NCBI GenBank assembly: GCA_050084985.1
Contig: JBITNC010000001.1
Coordinates: forward strand, 81,034,001-81,098,000
Source of the DNA: Nageia nagi
Taxonomy: Eukaryota; Pinophyta
Reading direction: 5' to 3'
Length of the DNA stretch: 64,000 bases
A program made the position numbers and the translations under genes. Every line of letters begins with the position of its first letter. The stretch's first letter is position 1. The notes under the pieces were generated by a model. The model was not told the origin of the DNA and did not search any database. It saw nothing but the letters and a program-made list of their open reading frames with translations. Positions 58,749-64,000 of this stretch are shown piece after piece.

Positions 58749-60254
58749 TGATGAGATATAGTTAAGGCTTTCTTTTAACCTTTTATATATGCATTTTATG
58801 TCTAATAGATATGAATATTATAGTAATAATATAAGTAATTTCATATATAATTATCTTTTCATACTAAAATGCATGTTTGATTTTGCTTATGCTTTATATT
58901 GGTAAAATTGAGAAATAATGTCTTTGTTTTGTAAGTATAATGTGTTTTCATTGAGTATAAATGGAAAAATAAAGAATGGTTATTATAGTGATGAAAGGAG
59001 TTGTAAGAACCATTGAAGGAACTACTGAGATAACTTTAAACAAAGGGCCTTTGATCCATATTGAAGGAATGCAAAATGCTGAAGGAGTATTTTAAGTAGA
59101 ATGCTGAAGGAATGTAAAATGATGAAGTAGTATTTTAAGCAGAATGCTAAAGGAATGCAGAATGCTGAAGAAGTGTTTTTAAGTCATATGTTAAAGGAGC
59201 CTTTTATACTGAAGGACTTTAAAGATGAATAATACTAAAGGAAAAGAGGTGGAATATGCTATAATATTCTATCAATAATATGATGTGGTAAAAATTCAAT
59301 GTTAGCAGTATTTCATGTACACAGGTGGAACACATACTACAAAGATGGCTGATTGAAGATAATATGCCATCACCTAGGAAGTTAGCTATTCCATGGTTTC
59401 AATAATCAGGCACAGATATCTCAGCTTAAAAACAAAATTAGAGATTTTAGTAAATACCTTCTTTATTTAGTAGATCTATTTTTTAAGATATCAACTATGA
59501 TACCTTGGAATAGTTAGTTCAAAATTGTACTCATCTGGCTAAAATATCTAGGATATTCAACCATGATTACATTATAGTTGTTAGTAGAATTAGCAAATAA
59601 AAATCCTTATTGAAGAGAGGTAGATAAGGGATGATAGTTGTAAATTTCTATGTATTCATCTTGTTGAAATTCATAAAGTAATAAAGGAAAGCTTTTTGAT
59701 ATAGAATATAGTGTTAGAAGGAAGGAAATGCTAGAGAGACAGGGCCCAATATTGGTATTTTCATCCTCATTTATGTTTGAGTTATTTACATTCAATATTA
59801 TTTAAGATATCAAATTACTTAAAATTACATTTACTTTAGTATCTTAAGCTAATTCAAAAATCTCTTAAGTTTAATATATTAAGCTAATTCAGAAATCTTT
59901 TAAGTTTAATCTTTTTGTAGAAGATTAGATAATTAGGATACAATGATAAAATGCTATAGCTAGTTTGTTTTTAGTAATTCTATTTAAGCTTTTCAATTCT
60001 GCATCAATTTAATTATGTTTATCCTATCTCCAAATGGTGATTTCTATTGCAAATAGCTTTAAGCACTAGCCTAGATTCAATAAATAATGAGAAGTAGAAT
60101 GTTAATTATCATAACTAGTGAGAGGTTAAGTAGGGTATTTTGAGTACTAGCTCTTTGAGCTAACTGGTCCTTTTTAGACTTATTTAAGGTTCTCTAGAAG
60201 GGGGTTAGTGACAAACCCATTGGTTTAATTGACAGTTCATATTTCTTCCAATTA
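58749..60254 (+). repeat. Athila 3' LTR
   Basis: 1,506 bp, TATA-like tataaat at 58,956-58,962, CTGAAGGA-type words at 59,010-59,245. It ends CCAATTA, where the 5' LTR ends TAATCA, so the terminal CA has mutated to TA. Followed by target duplication GCAAA. Confidence 0.92.
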
Positions 60255-60691
60255 GCAAATATAGGCAAAAGATAATTCAATGTTTTCAAATAAAATGATT
60301 GGAAAAATTCATAAAGGAAAGAGAAGAGTAGAATTAAAAGTGGCTCTACAAATATTTGATTAAAAACCATTTTCAACTACTCTTTCATGATGTCATGATG
60401 TCCACACATTCTTCTAGATATCTCCTATGATGGGAAATGCTAGAAGAATATTGATAGAGGTTGTAGACTCTGCTTAATTACACCCAATTATTTTTGGTAT
60501 TTTTTATAGTTAAACATACAAAATATGGTCTAATTTCACCCAAAAACTTCTTTTTATTTTTATCTATGGATAGTGTAAAATTTGCATCAACCTATAAATA
60601 CATTACTACATATAATTTAGGCTTATATGGTCGATGTAAACATAGGCACAAGCTAAAAATATGAATCTAAATAAAATGACTGTATAAAAAG

Positions 60692-60985
60692 CTAAATGAA
60701 AGAACAAAGTAGAATTAAAGTTTGATTTTCTATATTCATACCAAAGTAATGGGTTGTTGCCACAAATTCCCTTTTTCCTATAATCTTATGTGGCCTAAAA
60801 ACACCAAACACACACATCCACATACATATGTTAGGTTTTAAGAGTATCTTGATAATGAAATTCAAAGCTACCTCAAGATAGCCTGCATGGAGGAGGAGGT
60901 AAACAATGCATGGAAAATGATTCATCCTAGAAATAATAGCATAAGAGTCACTAATGGTATTAAATTATTTACAACCCTTACCCAC
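60692..60985 (-). pseudogene. PPR pseudogene, last repeats and E motif
   Basis: An open frame of 77 codons reads MNHFPCIVYLLLHAGYLEVA, LNFIIKILLKPNICMWMCVF, RPHKIIGKREFVATT, NIENQTLILLCSFI. The pattern H-(Y)-x-C-(M)VDLLGRAG-xLxEA-x-xFI-xxMP-(I)KP-x-xxVW-xxLL-x-xCR-H-xNIxLGE, then (D)PEN-xxxYVLLSNIY marks the final repeat and E motif of PLS-type PPR proteins. Several conserved Gly and Ala residues are changed. The remainder of this gene copy lies across the Athila insertion (47.1-47.4 kb). Confidence 0.85.
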
Positions 60986-61258
60986 TAGACCTATGTGGAT
61001 GCATAAGTAAAATACATACAAATGTTATGCTGTTAGGATTGGTTCATATGCTCTTCATTAGAAAAAATAGCTCAAGTGCATCCTTTTCATAACCACAAGT
61101 CATATATATTGTAACAATATAATCAATAATATTATTTATTTATACAAATATTTAATAATGACACTTTTTGAAAAAAAAATGAAACATCATTTCCTTTGTA
61201 CCTAAATGCATACACCATATCATTATGTAAGACTCCTTATATCTTGCATTAATTTGCA

Positions 61259-61345
61259 TCAAGTATAATCTCCACAAGAACATTATCCATATTTGAAATG
61301 ATGAGATCGATTCACATCTATCACAACAATGTCCCTTATAACAGC
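61259..61345 (-). pseudogene. DYW-domain C terminus of a second PPR copy
   Basis: The minus strand reads VIRDIVVIDVNRSHHFKYG, stop, CSCGDYT, then TGA (61,259-61,261). Same DYW signature as at 47.1 kb, with HHF kept and the final Trp replaced by Thr. A stop replaces the residue before CSC. Confidence 0.8.
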
Positions 61346-62010
61346 CTAGAAACATGTCATGAATTTTTTTATAAGAAACTCATTTATGTTATGTGCCTAG
61401 TAGGAACACCAAGTTTACATGAATTATATAATAAAATGAATTTTTGAAATTCTTATAGACCAAATTTCCACTTCTATCACTAAATAATTCCAATAATCAA
61501 ATCTAGACAATAATTTTTAGTAGTTAAATATACAAAACATGGTCTAATTCCTCTTCAAAATTTTTTGGTATGGTTATCCATGTGTAGTACAAAATCTGCA
61601 TCAACCTATAAAAAAATCACTCAATAGAATTTGGACCTATATGGATGATGAAAACATAGGCACAAGATAATACAATGATTCCAAATAAAATGATTGCATA
61701 AAATGGTAAAGGAAAGAGAAAACTATAATTAAGTGTTTCTCTACTCTCTTCAAATCATAGTACTGGATTACTTCTAAGCCCTTCTCTAACCTTTATTATT
61801 CATAGAGTATTTTCTATTTCCTTCAAGTATTTATCCTTTCATGAGATTCTTGCACCTCCTTATCCATCTCCTAACTCTACAATTATACAAGATTCATGAA
61901 AAATATAGTTCAATATGATGAGTCCAATAATAAAATCTAGAAAACAAGTTTTAATATTTAAATATACAAAATATGTTCCAATTCAATCCAAAAAATTCTT
62001 GGTATGTTTA

Positions 62011-62815
62011 TAAGCATTTCAGTGGTACCCAACTTCAATATAAGGGTTACAATAGCCTAAAGGAGCACAATGATGAATTCCAGATTCATGAGAGATAAGA
62101 AGCAATAATAGATATATCGAAAGTTTTGTTTAAGAGGCTTTGTAGTTCTCTAAATATGTTATATATGTATAAGCAATTTACTTTATAGGGTTGTGAATAA
62201 ATTGGATCAAATTCAAGTACACATTCAAAATATGAGTTCCTTTAGAATTCACCTTTGGAATTCAAGTACACATTCAAACTATGAGTTCCTTTAGAATTCA
62301 AGTACATATTCAAACTATGAGTGCAGTCCATTAAACTATATCTACATGAATATACATAGGAAGTGCATTTTGTGCCTTCTTTATGCTTCCATATAGGCAA
62401 TGCATTTTGTGCCTTATCTATGATTCCATATTTAAGTACAATGCAATTGATGAGTGAATGGAGGAGATTTCCTAAAGGAAATTGTTGGTGATATAGGTCT
62501 ACAAGAATGTCAAAGAGTGTAGAGAGTAGTGTGTATTTATGAGAGTGATATTTATATCATTTTGAAATGTACATTATGTGCTTCAAACTACTTGTCTAGA
62601 TAGAGTTAAGTGAGATTGATATCCATATAATTTTAGTAGGTTAGCTATGAGATTGTATGCCTATGAAAATATAAGCAACAAAATACCATCACCTTCAAAA
62701 GTGAAGGATATGAAGTTAATATATATTTTTGATTGTAGAGAGTGAAAATGATTTCTTTCATGAAATGAAGGAATTAAGGGTTTTAGGTTGAGTTTTAATA
62801 AGCAATGTGACAAAG
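62011..62815. other. No gene supported; short direct repeats
   Basis: At 62,215-62,325 the block caagtacacattcaaa...tatgagttcctttagaatt recurs three times, and tgcattttgtgcctt occurs twice (62,363, 62,401). No motif in the open frame at 62,661-62,894. Confidence 0.45.
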
Positions 62816-62819
62816 GTGA

Positions 62820-63010
62820 ATTTAGCAACATAAATTGCATGATCAAGAAGATAAAATAATGTATGCATAATGATCCATCCCATAAATAATGCAATAATAT
62901 TCCCTCATGCTATTAAAGTATTTACAAATCTAATCAACTAAACCTACATGACTACATACAAGTGGAACACATACATAGGTTATGTTGTTAGGGTTGGTTC
63001 CTAAGTTCTT
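62820..63010 (-). repeat. Partial copy of the PPR array unit
   Basis: Matches 60,890-61,045 with many changes (ccataaataatgcaataat, tatttacaaatct, ctacatgactacata, ttgttagggttggttc). It shows that the tandem array reached at least to 63.0 kb. Confidence 0.55.
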
Positions 63011-64000
63011 TTGGGAACATATTTATAGCATGGTTTGTGGGAGTTTTTTGATGGGTTTTTAATCAACACATCATTCCTTAGGAAGGGGAGATGGTGTGGT
63101 TGAAATGTAGCCAACAAGCAATGACAACAACATATTTCATATCAATAAATTAAAGGTCCTTATGTGCCATTAAGAAATGGAAATCAAAATTTGCTAGGAT
63201 GAAAACCCATTTTCAACTAGGATGCCCATACCTTTTTATGAGCTAGGGAAATACCCCTTTTTTGAACATTTTAATGCATATATTATTATACCTTGAGATA
63301 ATACTTTACTACTATTATCATATTTTATTGTTAATTGCTTAATCTAGTAATAGGATATATATTTGTTGTAATTAGTTGTTCATGCTTTATGGAATGGATA
63401 TACTTGGTTTATTGTTATTAATTGAAACAAATAATGATTATGTGACATTTAGAATCCCTCAAGTAACTTATATTTAAGTGAACATATATGTTGGATCTAG
63501 AGTATTGATTACCATCATTCTAAAGGGGATCCAGAGTCCTATTTTACGTGGCGTTGAAAGCATGGCAAGCACATACAATATGAATGATGAATACATGGTT
63601 TAATGATGATGTTCATTGGGCAAATGTTTAGTATTAAATTGTATGGATCTAGTACATTCTTGATTTGGAATTAGTTGTACTTAGTAGAAATGGATGCAAT
63701 GCTGCTGACACCTGCATAGTTGAGAATTGAACAAGTTCTTCATAAATTGAAGAATGTAGGATGTGACCAAATACATATGTTTGGAAATAAATATATGATC
63801 CCACCTGGTTGTGTATACATTATTTTAGGAATCATAAGTCTATTTGTTTAGTCTATTTTTTATTTTGTTATGTATCAAACAAAGTTCTTATTTTTGTAGT
63901 AGGAACAAAATAATAGACTGTTGTAGAATTTAATAGTAGGTTTGAATAATTTGTTAGAAAAGTGTGAGAATAAATAAAACCTCACTCATTCCAAGGAGGC
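63011..64000. other. No gene seen
   Basis: No open frame above background, no recognisable repeat boundary up to the window edge. Confidence 0.4.

Larger units (their letters stand above)
47468..60254 (+). mobile_element. Athila-type Ty3/gypsy retrotransposon, complete but decayed
   Basis: 12,787 bp, with LTRs 47,468-48,960 (1,493 bp) and 58,749-60,254 (1,506 bp) and target duplication GCAAA (47,463-47,467 and 60,255-60,259). Order on the plus strand: LTR, Asp-tRNA-like primer site, gag, protease, reverse transcriptase, RNase H, integrase, a 3.7 kb extra region, polypurine tract, LTR. The long LTRs, the primer site and the extra 3' region are Athila hallmarks. All reading frames have stops. 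It interrupts a PPR-DYW pseudogene array: the flanks join to the repeat found intact at 46.5 and 61.6 kb. Confidence 0.92.
60260..62010 (-). repeat. PPR-DYW pseudogene copies, repeated units
   Basis: Continuation of the array cut by Athila. The unit blocks (gcataggcacaagata-like, tggttatccatg, gcatcaacctataaa, ttgcacctcctt) occur at about 60,260-60,330, 60,500-60,690, 61,560-61,720 and 61,800-62,010. Order and orientation are the same as at 46-47.4 kb. Confidence 0.7.

Overview
This 64 kb window looks like repeat-dominated nuclear DNA of a land plant with a large, AT-rich genome. The signals are DYW-type PPR remnants, a plant mobile domain gene, plant CACTA, Tat and Athila lineages, and a tRNA-iMet primer site. 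Species cannot be fixed; a gymnosperm-like or other large genome is only a guess. I found no intact host gene, tRNA, rRNA or CRISPR array. Nearly every coding region carries in-frame stops or lost catalytic residues.

Layout. 1-5.2 kb holds weak minus-strand exon-like pieces, a CCCTA minisatellite, a degenerate telomere-like array on the G-rich strand (2.23-3.1 kb), an 11-bp satellite (3.1-3.94 kb) and a second telomere-like array in the opposite orientation (4.69-5.23 kb). 5.38-10.72 kb carries most exons of a decayed CACTA (En/Spm) transposase on the plus strand; its DUF4216-like exon reappears at 22.9-23.3 kb. Two insertions lie between these parts. One is a young, GC-rich, TRIM-like retroelement with three LTRs sharing two different internal regions (10,982-14,619, target duplication CATCT). 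The other is a decayed Tat-lineage Ty3/gypsy element on the minus strand (about 14.6-22.9 kb). 24,619-30,026 is a complete non-autonomous Tat-like LTR element (target duplication TTAAC) that carries a plant mobile domain (PMD) gene antisense to its own transcription. 33.7-37.2 kb is a decayed L1-type LINE. 37.2-46 kb is a mosaic of unidentified ORFs, LTR pieces, a PPR fragment, Tat RNase H, LINE ORF1 and gypsy integrase pieces. 46-63 kb is a cluster of PPR-DYW pseudogene copies, split by a 12.8 kb Athila element (47,468-60,254, target duplication GCAAA).

How the parts relate. Old layers (CACTA, PPR array) were used as landing sites by younger LTR elements. The shared 3' end of the Tat element and of the PMD element suggests that the second was moved by machinery like that of the first. 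Most stops fall where related proteins have Gln, Trp or Arg, the pattern expected from deamination of methylated cytosines. The TRIM-like island is the exception: it keeps many CpG sites and nearly identical LTRs, so it is probably the youngest insertion. Divergence statements come from reading by eye unless a count is given.
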